A stretch of DNA of 17,459 nt, from NCBI RefSeq assembly GCF_949296715.1, contig NZ_CASFQD010000021.1, positions 1 through 17,459 on the forward strand. The letters run 5' to 3'. Positions within the stretch are counted from its first letter, which is position 1. The number at the start of each line of letters is the position of its first letter. A model generated the notes under the pieces. It made no database searches, was not told the DNA's origin, and worked only from the letters and a program-made list of their open reading frames with translations. This stretch comes from an uncultured Alistipes sp. (lineage in GTDB: Bacteria > Bacteroidota > Bacteroidia > Bacteroidales > Rikenellaceae). This document shows positions 7,371-14,934 of this stretch, in pieces. A program made the translations under genes and the position numbers.

Positions 7371-8033
7371 ATGAAAAGCACTCTTTTGAACATGACGGCA
7401 GTCCTCTTCGGCATCACCCTCGTGGCTTCGGCCGGTGTGGGCGCCGTGAACATGATTACCGCCGAGCCGATCGCGCTGGCCGAGCAGGCCGCGAAGGTCG
7501 AGGCGCTGAAGGGCGTGCTGCCGGCGTTCGACGCCACGACGCCCGAGACGATGAAGATCGACGAGATGCCGATTACGGTCTATACCGCCACGTCGGGCGA
7601 CGAGGTCGTGGGCTATGCCGTGGAGACGATGTCGAAGCTGGGCTTCGGCGGCGCCATCAACCTCATGGTGGGCTTCACGCCCGCCGGCGAGGTCATCAAC
7701 GTCAACGTCCTGAAGCAGACCGAGACCCCGGGCCTCGGCACGAAGATGGCCGACGAGGGCAACCCGCTGCTCGCGAGCATCCAGGGTCAGAACCTCGCGC
7801 AGAAGCAGCTCGTCGACGGCAAGCTGGCCGTGCGCAAGGACGGCGGCGACGTCGATGCCCTGACGGCCGCGACGATCTCGTCGCGCGCCTACGTCGACGC
7901 GATCAACCGCGCATGGATGGCCTACAAGAGCGTAGCGACGGGCGAGGCTGCGGCCGACGTCGCTTCGGGCGCTACGAATACGGCTGCAGAAACCAACGAG
8001 CCCGCGGCTCAGGAAGGAGGTCAAAATGAATAA
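7371..8033 (+). CDS. rnfG: Rnf electron transport complex subunit G (flavinylated, periplasm-facing)
   Basis: RnfG is a membrane-anchored flavoprotein with covalent FMN on the outer face of the cytoplasmic membrane. The 220-residue protein has one N-terminal membrane helix (about 8-28), the FMN-binding domain, and the attachment motif DALTAATIS (162-170) with FMN expected on T168. The family motif is usually SGAT, so TAAT is a mild variant that keeps the key Ala-Thr pair. The last ~30 residues form an Ala/Glu/Asn-rich tail, and its codons for EGG carry the ribosome-binding site of rnfE. The 3' end overlaps rnfE by 8 bases, so translation of the two is likely coupled. Confidence 0.94.
   Translation: MKSTLLNMTAVLFGITLVASAGVGAVNMITAEPIALAEQAAKVEALKGVLPAFDATTPETMKIDEMPITVYTATSGDEVVGYAVETMSKLGFGGAINLMVGFTPAGEVINVNVLKQTETPGLGTKMADEGNPLLASIQGQNLAQKQLVDGKLAVRKDGGDVDALTAATISSRAYVDAINRAWMAYKSVATGEAAADVASGATNTAAETNEPAAQEGGQNE
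8014..8021 (+). promoter_or_regulatory. Perfect Shine-Dalgarno sequence for rnfE, inside rnfG
   Basis: AAGGAGGT, the full complement of the 16S anti-Shine-Dalgarno core, lies 4 bases before the rnfE ATG and within the last codons of rnfG. It supports reinitiation at the 8-base overlap. Confidence 0.75.
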
Positions 8034-8610
8034 GCTGAAAATCATATTGAGCGGCATCGTCAAGAACAACCCGACGTTCGTCCTCGTGCTGGGCATGTGC
8101 CCCACGCTGGGAACGACGACCTCGGCCGAGAACGGCATGGGCATGGGTCTGGCCACGATGGCCGTGCTGATCATGTCGAACCTGGTGATCTCGCTCGTCA
8201 AGAACATCATCCCCGACAAGGTGCGCATCCCGGCGTTCATCGTCATCATCGCCTCGTTCGTGACCATCATCGAGATGCTCATGAAGGCCTTTGTCCCGGC
8301 ACTCTACGCCGCGCTGGGCGTCTTCATCCCGCTAATCGTCGTCAACTGCATCATCCTGGGCCGCGCCGAGGCCTTCGCCTCGAAGAACTCGCCGTTCGAC
8401 TCGATCCTCGACGGTATCGGCATCGGTCTGGGCTTCACGGCCTCGCTGACGGTCATCGGCGCCGTGCGCGAGATTCTGGGCAGCGGTGCAATCTTCGGCG
8501 TGAGCCTCGGCACGGCCGACTACATGCCGCTGGTCTTCGTCCTCGCACCGGGCGGCTTCCTCACGCTCGGCTACCTCATGGTTCTGTTTAACAAATTAGC
8601 CAAGAAATAG
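8026..8610 (+). CDS. rnfE: Rnf electron transport complex subunit E
   Basis: RnfE is one of the two homologous six-helix membrane subunits (RnfA and RnfE) that form the ion/electron-conducting core. The 194-residue protein has the hallmark GMCPTLG (23-29) and VNCIILGRAEAF (106-117); C25 and C108 correspond to the cysteines that, together with those of RnfA, hold an iron-sulfur cluster in the membrane. SILDGIGIGLGF (126-137) is a further conserved family block. The start at 8026 is set by the strong ribosome-binding site and the overlap with rnfG. rnfA follows after 2 bases. Confidence 0.96.
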   Translation: MNKLKIILSGIVKNNPTFVLVLGMCPTLGTTTSAENGMGMGLATMAVLIMSNLVISLVKNIIPDKVRIPAFIVIIASFVTIIEMLMKAFVPALYAALGVFIPLIVVNCIILGRAEAFASKNSPFDSILDGIGIGLGFTASLTVIGAVREILGSGAIFGVSLGTADYMPLVFVLAPGGFLTLGYLMVLFNKLAKK

Positions 8611-8612
8611 TC

Positions 8613-9191
8613 ATGGAGATTTCCTATTTTGCCATTATCATCGGCGCCATCTTCGTCAACAACGTCGTGCTGGCGCAGTTCCTCGGCATCTGCCCCTTCC
8701 TGGGCGTGTCGTCGAAGGTCGAGACCTCCATGGGTATGGGGGCCGCCGTGACCTTCGTCATGGCCCTCACGGCGGTCGTGGCATGGCCCATTCAGACCTA
8801 CATCCTCGTGCCGCTGCACATCGAGTACATGCAGACGATCGTCTTCATCCTCGTCATCGCGGCGCTGGTGCAGATGGTCGAGATCATGCTGAAGAAACTC
8901 TCGCCGTCGCTCTATCAGGCGCTGGGTATTTTCCTGCCGCTGATCACGACGAACTGCGCCGTGCTGGGTGTGGCGATCCTGATGATCCAGAAGGAGTACA
9001 CGCTGCTGCAGAGCGTCACCTACTCGGTGGCAACGGCCCTGGGCTTCGCCCTCGCGCTGGTGCTCTTTGCCGGTATCCGCGAGCGCCTCGACTTCGAGGA
9101 TGTGCCCAAGTCGTTCCGCGGCGTGCCCATCGCGCTCATCACGGCCGGTATCCTGGCCATGGCCTTCATGGGCTTCTCGGGTCTGGTATAG
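8613..9191 (+). CDS. rnfA: Rnf electron transport complex subunit A
   Basis: RnfA is the partner of RnfE in the membrane core. The 192-residue protein begins MEISYFAIIIGAIFVNNVVL and contains GICPFLGVSS (25-34) and TTNCAVLGVA (112-121); C27 and C114 are the expected cluster ligands. Its hydrophobic profile and length are normal for the family. It is the last gene of the operon, which follows the B-C-D-G-E-A order of Bacteroidetes rather than the A-B-C-D-G-E order of E. coli rsx. A perfect terminator begins 61 bases after the TAG stop. Confidence 0.97.
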   Translation: MEISYFAIIIGAIFVNNVVLAQFLGICPFLGVSSKVETSMGMGAAVTFVMALTAVVAWPIQTYILVPLHIEYMQTIVFILVIAALVQMVEIMLKKLSPSLYQALGIFLPLITTNCAVLGVAILMIQKEYTLLQSVTYSVATALGFALALVLFAGIRERLDFEDVPKSFRGVPIALITAGILAMAFMGFSGLV

Positions 9192-9252
9192 CGTGCGGGC
9201 CGGCGGGCCGTCCCGAATCCGGATGGGCCTGTCACCCGGTGTACGGAATATG

Positions 9253-9286
9253 AAAAATCCCCGTCTGCGGACGGGGATTTTTGTTT
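9253..9286. terminator. Strong, potentially bidirectional terminator after rnfA
   Basis: AAAAATCCCCGTC (9253-9265) pairs perfectly with GACGGGGATTTTT (9270-9282) around a TGCG loop; the T-run is part of the stem and continues as GTTT. The A-run on the other side means it can also work for the convergent minus-strand genes that end at 9393. Confidence 0.92.
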
Positions 9287-9292
9287 GGACGC

Positions 9293-9384
9293 GGGGGGGT
9301 GGGAAAACGCGGGGCGGGGAAGAGCGGAGACAGAGAGGGTAGGAGAGGAGGCGGAGGAAGCAGGTGAGGGGAGAGAGGAGAGAG
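9293..9384 (+). repeat. Purine-rich low-complexity spacer with G-quadruplex-type start
   Basis: Nearly 90% of the ~92 bases are G or A on the plus strand. The first part (9293-9319) has four G-runs (seven, three, four and four G) with short gaps, which fits the G-quadruplex pattern; the remainder is GGAGAG-type sequence. It fills the gap between the rnf terminator and the end of the convergent protease gene. No gene is seen. Confidence 0.7.
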
Positions 9385-9392
9385 CCTCCGTT

Positions 9393-10685
9393 CTACTCGC
9401 CGCGGAGGAACATCCGCTCGTAGTTGATCGTCAGCCGCCGGAACGAACGGACGAAATCGGCGCCCAGCGACCCGGCGGTGAGCAGCAGGCCGCCCTCCGC
9501 CTCGTCGCAGATCACCTCCGTGTCGTGCAGCACCACGTCGCGCCCGGCTGCCCGGAAACGGAATTCGGGAAGCGTCACCGCCTCGAACTCCTCGATGCCG
9601 CCGAAGCCGCCCCGGCGGGTCGTATGCCGTGCAAGCCCTGCCACGGCTTCGGGAAACCGCTACGCAAAACCGCTGTCGAGATCGCTCTTCACGTTGCCCG
9701 TGTCGAAGACCATCTCGAAGGGTTCGCCCCCGTATTCGATCCTTACGTGCGGAGTGTTCCCCGAGAGGTACATGTCGGGTTCGCCGTCGGAGGGCTTCAC
9801 GGGGAAGCGGAACACGCCCGCCTCGTTGTCGACGACGACCTCCCCGACGGCCCGGAGCAGGTCGTAGCCGATAATGCCGTCGAATGCAAACTCGGCATCG
9901 ACCTCGGGGTCGGGCGGTGCGACGAGAAAGAAGGGATGGCGGTAGACCAGCTCGCCGATGCGCAGAGAATCTGCCACCGCCAGTTTGACGAAGCCGACCG
10001 TCATGCCCGAAACCGGAATCGAGTCAGCCACGATCCGCAGCCCGACCTCCGCGGCATAGTGCTCCGAGACGAAGCAGCCCGACGAGCAGCCCGTGTCGAA
10101 GACGAAGTCGCGCGTCTGTCCGTTCACCTCGACCGGGATGTAGAAATGATGCCCGCGGCCGACGGCTTCGTATTTCATTGGCACCGTCACCGTGCGTTCG
10201 GGCCGTTCGAGACGCGGGGCGGGTGTGTCGGAGAGAGCCTTGCCGATCCGCTCGATGTAGACGAGCCCGAAATAGGATTCGAACGGCAGGGAGCCTTCGA
10301 GCGCCCGCACCAGATCGCCTCCGGCGGCCCCGGCCTGCGCATACATTCCCAGATTCAGCAGGTTCATGGCCCGCAGCGCCGCCATCGAGAGGGTGCTCTC
10401 CGCGCCGAGCGCGTCCTGATGGAGCAGCAGGAGCGAATCGAGTGCCGGGGCAGCCTCCTCGGGCCGGTTAAAGGCGATTCCGAGCTGGCTGCGGGCGAGC
10501 AGGTCGAGTATTTCGATGGAGAGGGAATCCTTCAGCTGCGGATACTCCTCCCGAAGGCGGAAGGGATCGCCGCCGTTGAGCAGTTCGCCCATGCGCAGGT
10601 CGGCGGGCGTCTGGGCCGGAGCGTAGAGCCCGCATGCGAGCATCGCAAGGAGGAGCAGCGTCCTCCCGAGTTTCAAAAGTTTCAT
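9393..10685 (-). pseudogene. Retropepsin-like aspartyl protease, interrupted by an in-frame TAG
   Basis: The gene encodes a periplasmic or lipid-anchored protein: residues 1-24 form a signal peptide with a cysteine at 18 in a weak lipobox (MLAC). A helical region of about 130 residues follows, then two retropepsin-type lobes with FDTGCSSG (D197) and FDTGNVKS (D328), and an FDGIIGYDLL block (268-277). Codon 342 is TAG (9660-9662). The same frame continues for 88 codons with a sensible family-like end (GSLGADFVRSF...LTINYERMF) to a TAG at 9393-9395. The full product would be about 430 residues. As written, the 341-residue product ends 14 residues after the second catalytic aspartate and loses most of that lobe. 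A single base change could have produced TAG from CAG or AAG. It starts 15 bases after the receptor-like gene and is probably in its operon. Confidence 0.8.
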
Positions 10686-10700
10686 GGCTGTCGTATTTGT

Positions 10701-13028
10701 TTAGTGTCCGAATCGCGAGGTGTCGACCTCCTTGTGCTTACGCTCCTTGTAGCCGCCGAAGCGGTAGGAGAGGTGGACGGTTACGGTACGTGTGTAGCGC
10801 TGCGCCCCCATGTCGAGCCACTGCCCGCGGTAGCGAACCTTGGTGTTGGGCATGCCGCTGTCGAAAAGGTCGCTGCAGCGCACCGAGAGCGTCGCGCGGC
10901 TCCGGTCGAAGGTCCACTTCACGGCGGCGTCGGCAGATCCGAGCGGTTCGATGTCGAAGGTGCCCTGGATGGCTCCCGACTGGAAAAATCCGTTTACTTC
11001 GAGGTCGATGGCGGGTTTGCGGCTCACGTGAAAGGTGTTCACGAGGCGGGCGATGCCGACCCATTTCGAACGATCGAACGCCATGTCGTGGAACGGATCG
11101 CACTGCTGCCGCATGCGCATCCCCGTGAGGGTCAGCCGCGAGTCGAGCCATTTGCCGATTCTGAACGGGAGGACGGCGTTGGCGCCCCACTGCCGGTTGA
11201 AGTTCCAGTTGAGCGACTGGTAGATCATCGCCAGCCGGTCGGATGCCTGCCAGGCGGCCTGCACGAAGTAGTCGGGCCGCTCGTTCCAGAAGAGGACGAA
11301 GATGTACTTCTGACGGTAGATGTAGACGGCCTGCGCCTCGTAGCTGCGCGAGGGGCGGAGCCCCGGCGTGCCGTGAATCTCCGAATAGCCGTCGATGTAG
11401 GAGATCGCCCCCTGCATCTCCCAGTAGGCGGGGTACTCCTTGTCCGATGAGAAGTTCAGCTGCACGATGTGCCGTTCGGAGGGCGTCCAGGTCATCGACG
11501 CCTGCGGATAGAGCGACCAGTTTTCGTAGTCGCCCAGCCGGTAGTACTCCCCGGCAAGCGATGCCGTGAAGCCCACCTTCCCGAACTGCCGTCCGAAACC
11601 GGCATAGAGATTGGCGGTGTATTCGTCGAGCCGCGCGTCGGTGTCGGTCGTCGCGGGCGAGCCCTCGAGTACGGGGTAGTGCTGCCAGTCGTGCGAGCGG
11701 GCGAAGCCGAAGGCGCCGCCGGCCGTCAGTTCCCAGCCCGACACGAATGCGTGGCGTTCGTCGGCTGTCACGTTCAGCCGGTCGATGCGCTGGCCCGACG
11801 TGACGTCGAAGGCCGTGGCCGGAGCGGCGGCATAGTCGTTTTCGAGCCGCGTCCGCTCGGGATTGTCGTAATGGGTGTAGTCGACGCCCACGTCGAGGCC
11901 GCAGGCCGCGACGTAGCGCAGCGCGAGGTTGTGCAGCGACTGGTCGCTCAACTTCTTCGAGATCGAGCTGACGTAGGTTCCCGTCGAGCGCGACAGTCCG
12001 TCCGTATTCGGCGAGAAGGAGCCGGTATAGGCGGCGCTCAAGCGTCCCCGCTGCTTTGGGGAGTACTCCACGGCGGCGCGCAACCGGTGGCTCCACCCTT
12101 CGCCCGTCATCCACTCATCCTGCCGGATGTCGTATTGCTGCCCGGCGAAGGTGTGCCGCGAGTGCAGGTCGAAACTCGACAGTTCCTTGCTCCGGGCCGC
12201 CGTATAGGTGACGTCGGCCGACCACTTGGGCGACGTGAGCGCGAAGCTGCCGCCGGCATCGTAGGTGTCGTACCAGCGGTTCGAGTAGTTGGCGTGCACC
12301 TCGCCCGAAAAGGCCGTCTCGTGGCCGCGGCGCAGCACGACGTTGATCGCGGCTCCGCGGACATGGTACTGCGGCGGGGCGCTGAACATCACCTCGGCCT
12401 TCTCGACCCGCTCGACGGGTGTCGAGCGCAGCAGCGCGGCCAGCTGCTCGGGGGTCATCGTCGAGGGGCGTCCGTTCAGAATCACTGTGACGGACGAGGC
12501 GCCGGCCAGCGTCAGCGCCCCCTCTTGCTCCGAGACGCCCGGCAGGCGCGTCAGGGCCTCGTAGGCGTTGTTCACGGCCTGCCCCTCGGTCAGCCGCCCG
12601 AGGTCGTAGTTCAGCCGCCCCTGCTCGACCTTCACCACGGGGCGTTCCCCTTTCACCACGACGGCGTCGACCGCCGTGGCGGCCTCCGTGAGGCGGATGT
12701 CGCCCAGCTCCGTGCGGTCCGACTCGACGGTGCGGAGTTCATAGGCCAGGTGCTGGATTTGCAGCCGGTAGGGACGCACCGCCGGGCGGAGTTCGAAGCG
12801 TCCGTCCGTACCCGAGGCCGCGGCCCCGAGGTAGACCGAGTCGCGGTCGAAGAGGATGACGGCCGCCCCGGCGACGGGGGCATCCGCCGCATCGACGATC
12901 CGGCCGCGGATTGCGTCGGCAGCGGCCGGGCGGGGCGTCGTTGGGGGTGTCGTTTGGGCTTGTGCGGCCGCGACCGTCCACAGGATCACGACCGGAATCA
13001 ACAGAAAAAAGAGAGTGTGCGACTTCAT
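10701..13028 (-). CDS. TonB-receptor-like outer-membrane beta-barrel protein with carboxypeptidase-regulatory domain
   Basis: This 775-residue protein starts with a signal peptide (about 1-24, AQA before the cleavage). An Ig-like carboxypeptidase-regulatory domain (about 39-118) follows, then a plug-like region (about 120-235, with NNAYEALTRLPGV at 153-165 and ILNGRPS at 183-189) and a long beta-barrel rich in aromatic and alternating residues to the C-terminus. The end FGGYKERKHKEVDTSRFGH is typical of the Bacteroidetes OMP_b-brl_3 group and differs from the terminal aromatic residue of classical barrels. The cargo is unknown, and no SusD partner is adjacent, so this is not a SusCD pair. It has its own promoter (minus strand, 13064-13071) and is followed by the protease gene. 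Confidence 0.88.
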   Translation of the reverse strand: MKSHTLFFLLIPVVILWTVAAAQAQTTPPTTPRPAAADAIRGRIVDAADAPVAGAAVILFDRDSVYLGAAASGTDGRFELRPAVRPYRLQIQHLAYELRTVESDRTELGDIRLTEAATAVDAVVVKGERPVVKVEQGRLNYDLGRLTEGQAVNNAYEALTRLPGVSEQEGALTLAGASSVTVILNGRPSTMTPEQLAALLRSTPVERVEKAEVMFSAPPQYHVRGAAINVVLRRGHETAFSGEVHANYSNRWYDTYDAGGSFALTSPKWSADVTYTAARSKELSSFDLHSRHTFAGQQYDIRQDEWMTGEGWSHRLRAAVEYSPKQRGRLSAAYTGSFSPNTDGLSRSTGTYVSSISKKLSDQSLHNLALRYVAACGLDVGVDYTHYDNPERTRLENDYAAAPATAFDVTSGQRIDRLNVTADERHAFVSGWELTAGGAFGFARSHDWQHYPVLEGSPATTDTDARLDEYTANLYAGFGRQFGKVGFTASLAGEYYRLGDYENWSLYPQASMTWTPSERHIVQLNFSSDKEYPAYWEMQGAISYIDGYSEIHGTPGLRPSRSYEAQAVYIYRQKYIFVLFWNERPDYFVQAAWQASDRLAMIYQSLNWNFNRQWGANAVLPFRIGKWLDSRLTLTGMRMRQQCDPFHDMAFDRSKWVGIARLVNTFHVSRKPAIDLEVNGFFQSGAIQGTFDIEPLGSADAAVKWTFDRSRATLSVRCSDLFDSGMPNTKVRYRGQWLDMGAQRYTRTVTVHLSYRFGGYKERKHKEVDTSRFGH

Positions 13029-13063
13029 CGTTTTTGCAGTTTGTGAAGTGTCTTCTTCTACTG

Positions 13064-13071
13064 CAAAGATA
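13064..13071 (-). promoter_or_regulatory. -7 promoter element for the outer-membrane protein gene
   Basis: Read on the minus strand, TATCTTTG matches the TAnnTTTG consensus exactly and lies 35 bases before the ATG. No good -33 TTTG is visible at the usual distance, which may point to activator dependence. Confidence 0.6.
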
Positions 13072-13151
13072 GGCTCCGCGTGGCCTTGCCGGTGTGCATT
13101 TTATCTTGCGTGCAAAATTGCAACGCGCTGATTTGCAACGGATGGGTCGCG

Positions 13152-13186
13152 AAAAATCTTACCGGCGGCCCGAAAGGCCTTGCCGG
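13152..13186 (-). terminator. Terminator of the DUF2284/regulator operon
   Basis: On the minus strand CCGGC-AA-GGCC (13186-13176) pairs with GGCC-GCCGG (13170-13162) around a 5-base TTTCG loop, with a 2-base bulge, and is followed by TAAGATTTTT. It sits between the regulator stop at 13213 and the receptor-like gene promoter. The flank also has a direct repeat GGCCTTGCCGG at 13082-13092 and 13176-13186. Confidence 0.6.
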
Positions 13187-13212
13187 CGGGGTGGGCGCTA
13201 TCCATTCGCCTG

Positions 13213-14934
13213 TCAGGCGAAGAATCCGAGCAGCCGCTCGCGCTCCGGAGTGGCGGATTCGGCGATGCGCCGCTTGAGTTTCGACTTGAGCGTGTAGACG
13301 CCGTTCAAGGACATCTCCAGCATGACGCAGATCTCCTGCGGCGTAAAACCCGCGATGACCAGCGCCGCAAAGTCGTAGTTGCGCGCCGTCCAGTCGGGGA
13401 ACTGCTCCCGAAGGCGTGTGACGGCCCGGTCGCTGTAGAGGTCGGCCATGCCGACGACATCGGCCAGCATCGCGGGGCTCAAGGCCAGCTCGCGCATCTT
13501 GGCCGTCAGCCGCTCGCCCTCGCCGTAGGTGTAGCAGGTCGCGGCAATGTCGCGCACGGCGGCCACACGCCCCTCCAGCAGCCGTTTCACGGCCGCCTCG
13601 CGAGCATCCGATGCATCGAGCCGGGACGTAAGGCTGTCGTGCGACTCGCGGTAGGAGTCGAGCAGCGCGAGCGTCTCGCTCAACTGGCTGTCGCGGCGGC
13701 GCAGCTTGCGGCGGTAGCTGACCACGGCCCATCCCGCCGCCATGACCACCAGCAGGGCCGTCAGCGCGGCGATCCAGGCACGGTAACGCAGCGACGCCTC
13801 GCGCAGCGCCACGTCGTTGGCCGTGCGGTAGCGGCGTTCGAGCTCGGCGACCTGCGCCCCGCGCTGCACCTCGAAGAGCGAATCCTTCACCGCGACGTAC
13901 TGCTGCATGTAGTCGTAGGCCCGGGCGTCGTCGTCCCGGTCGTGGTAAATCCCCGCGGCCAGGTTGAACAGCCCGACACTTCCCTGATGGAACGTATCCC
14001 GGCAGTCGAGCGCCATTTCAATGTAATGGCGGGCCGAGTCGAGCTGCCCGTCCCGCTGGAAGATGATCGCCGAAGCCACGTCGTAGAACGACCGTCCGGT
14101 ATCCTCCGAGACGGCCGTACCGTAGGAGAGCGACGCCCGGCGGATCACGTCGAGGTCGATGCTGTCGCGTGCGGCCAGCAGCTGCGCAGGGGTCCAGTCC
14201 CCGAGGTAGGTATGGAATACGAGGTTTTGTATGCGTATTTGCTGGGCGAAGTAGCGGAACGGGATCGTATCGGCCGCCTCGACGAGCGGCGCCAGCATCT
14301 CGATCGCCTGCCTGTAGTCTCCGGCGGCGCAGTGGGCCGAGGCGAGCATGAAACGGCTGTAGCCCTCCTGCTCCGCATTGCCGTTCGCGCGGGCCGCCTC
14401 GACGGCCTTCGCAAAGGGCTCCACGGCGTCGTATCCCTGCTCGAAATAGAGCAGTCCGAGCGTGTGGTAGATGACTACGAGCAGCGTCCTGGTCCGCTTC
14501 CGCTGCGGGGTATCCTCGCCGGAGCGGGTTCCGGCAAGGGCCTTTTCGGCCAGGATTGCCGCCTCGGTGTAGCCCCGGATGCCCTCCTCCATGTCGCCGA
14601 GCTCGATGTGGGCCTTGGCGTACATGTACCACGCCTCGGCCCGCTCGCCCTCCGTGCCGTGCCGGTCGTAGTAGCGCATCGCACGGTCGAGCCGCGCCTT
14701 GCCCGCGAGCGTGTCGCCCGAGGCGACCTCGGAGAGCCCCGTCATCAGCGACCAGCGGACCCGTCCGTTGCGGCTCATCCGCGCGGGGTCCATCCTTCGC
14801 AGCAGTTGCAGCGCACTGTCGGGACGCTCCGTGGCGAGGAAGCTGTCGACCGTCAGGGCCTCCTCCGCACGGGGCGTGCATCCTGTGGCCGCAAGCGCCG
14901 CACAGGCAAAAATCAATCGCAGCAGCTGTTTCAT
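13213..14934 (-). CDS. Lipoprotein-like TPR / transmembrane / HTH regulator
   Basis: The chosen start (14932-14934) gives 573 residues and overlaps the preceding stop as ATGA; a longer open frame upstream lies over the DUF2284 gene and is not real. Residues 1-19 are a signal peptide with a lipobox-like ATGC (C19). Residues 30-370 are alpha-helical repeats of TPR type (for example around 100-130, 150-185, 195-220, 285-310, 318-350). One membrane helix lies at about 386-406, then a basic coiled coil (408-455) and a C-terminal helix-turn-helix of LuxR-like type (about 518-556, with FTPQEICVMLEMS and VYTLKSKLKRRI). This matches a Bacteroidetes class of membrane-spanning TPR regulators with the sensor outside and the DNA-binding part inside. 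Its targets are not known; the adjacent receptor-like operon is one candidate. Confidence 0.8.
   Translation of the reverse strand: MKQLLRLIFACAALAATGCTPRAEEALTVDSFLATERPDSALQLLRRMDPARMSRNGRVRWSLMTGLSEVASGDTLAGKARLDRAMRYYDRHGTEGERAEAWYMYAKAHIELGDMEEGIRGYTEAAILAEKALAGTRSGEDTPQRKRTRTLLVVIYHTLGLLYFEQGYDAVEPFAKAVEAARANGNAEQEGYSRFMLASAHCAAGDYRQAIEMLAPLVEAADTIPFRYFAQQIRIQNLVFHTYLGDWTPAQLLAARDSIDLDVIRRASLSYGTAVSEDTGRSFYDVASAIIFQRDGQLDSARHYIEMALDCRDTFHQGSVGLFNLAAGIYHDRDDDARAYDYMQQYVAVKDSLFEVQRGAQVAELERRYRTANDVALREASLRYRAWIAALTALLVVMAAGWAVVSYRRKLRRRDSQLSETLALLDSYRESHDSLTSRLDASDAREAAVKRLLEGRVAAVRDIAATCYTYGEGERLTAKMRELALSPAMLADVVGMADLYSDRAVTRLREQFPDWTARNYDFAALVIAGFTPQEICVMLEMSLNGVYTLKSKLKRRIAESATPERERLLGFFA

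Noticed and set aside
9393..9644. Separate small gene of 83 codons
   Set aside because: It is in the same frame as the protease gene and carries that family's C-terminal end; it is the part after the TAG, not an independent gene.
9660..9662. Recoding of TAG as an amino acid
   Set aside because: Several intact genes in the window end with TAG at the correct family length, so TAG is an ordinary stop here.
9285..11450. Long plus-strand open frame of 721 codons
   Set aside because: It runs antisense to the protease and barrel genes, with low-complexity, Arg/Glu/Val-rich sequence and no domain. It is a product of GC-rich codon positions.
11469..13046. Plus-strand open frame of 525 codons
   Set aside because: Antisense to the receptor-like gene, without signal peptide or recognisable motif.
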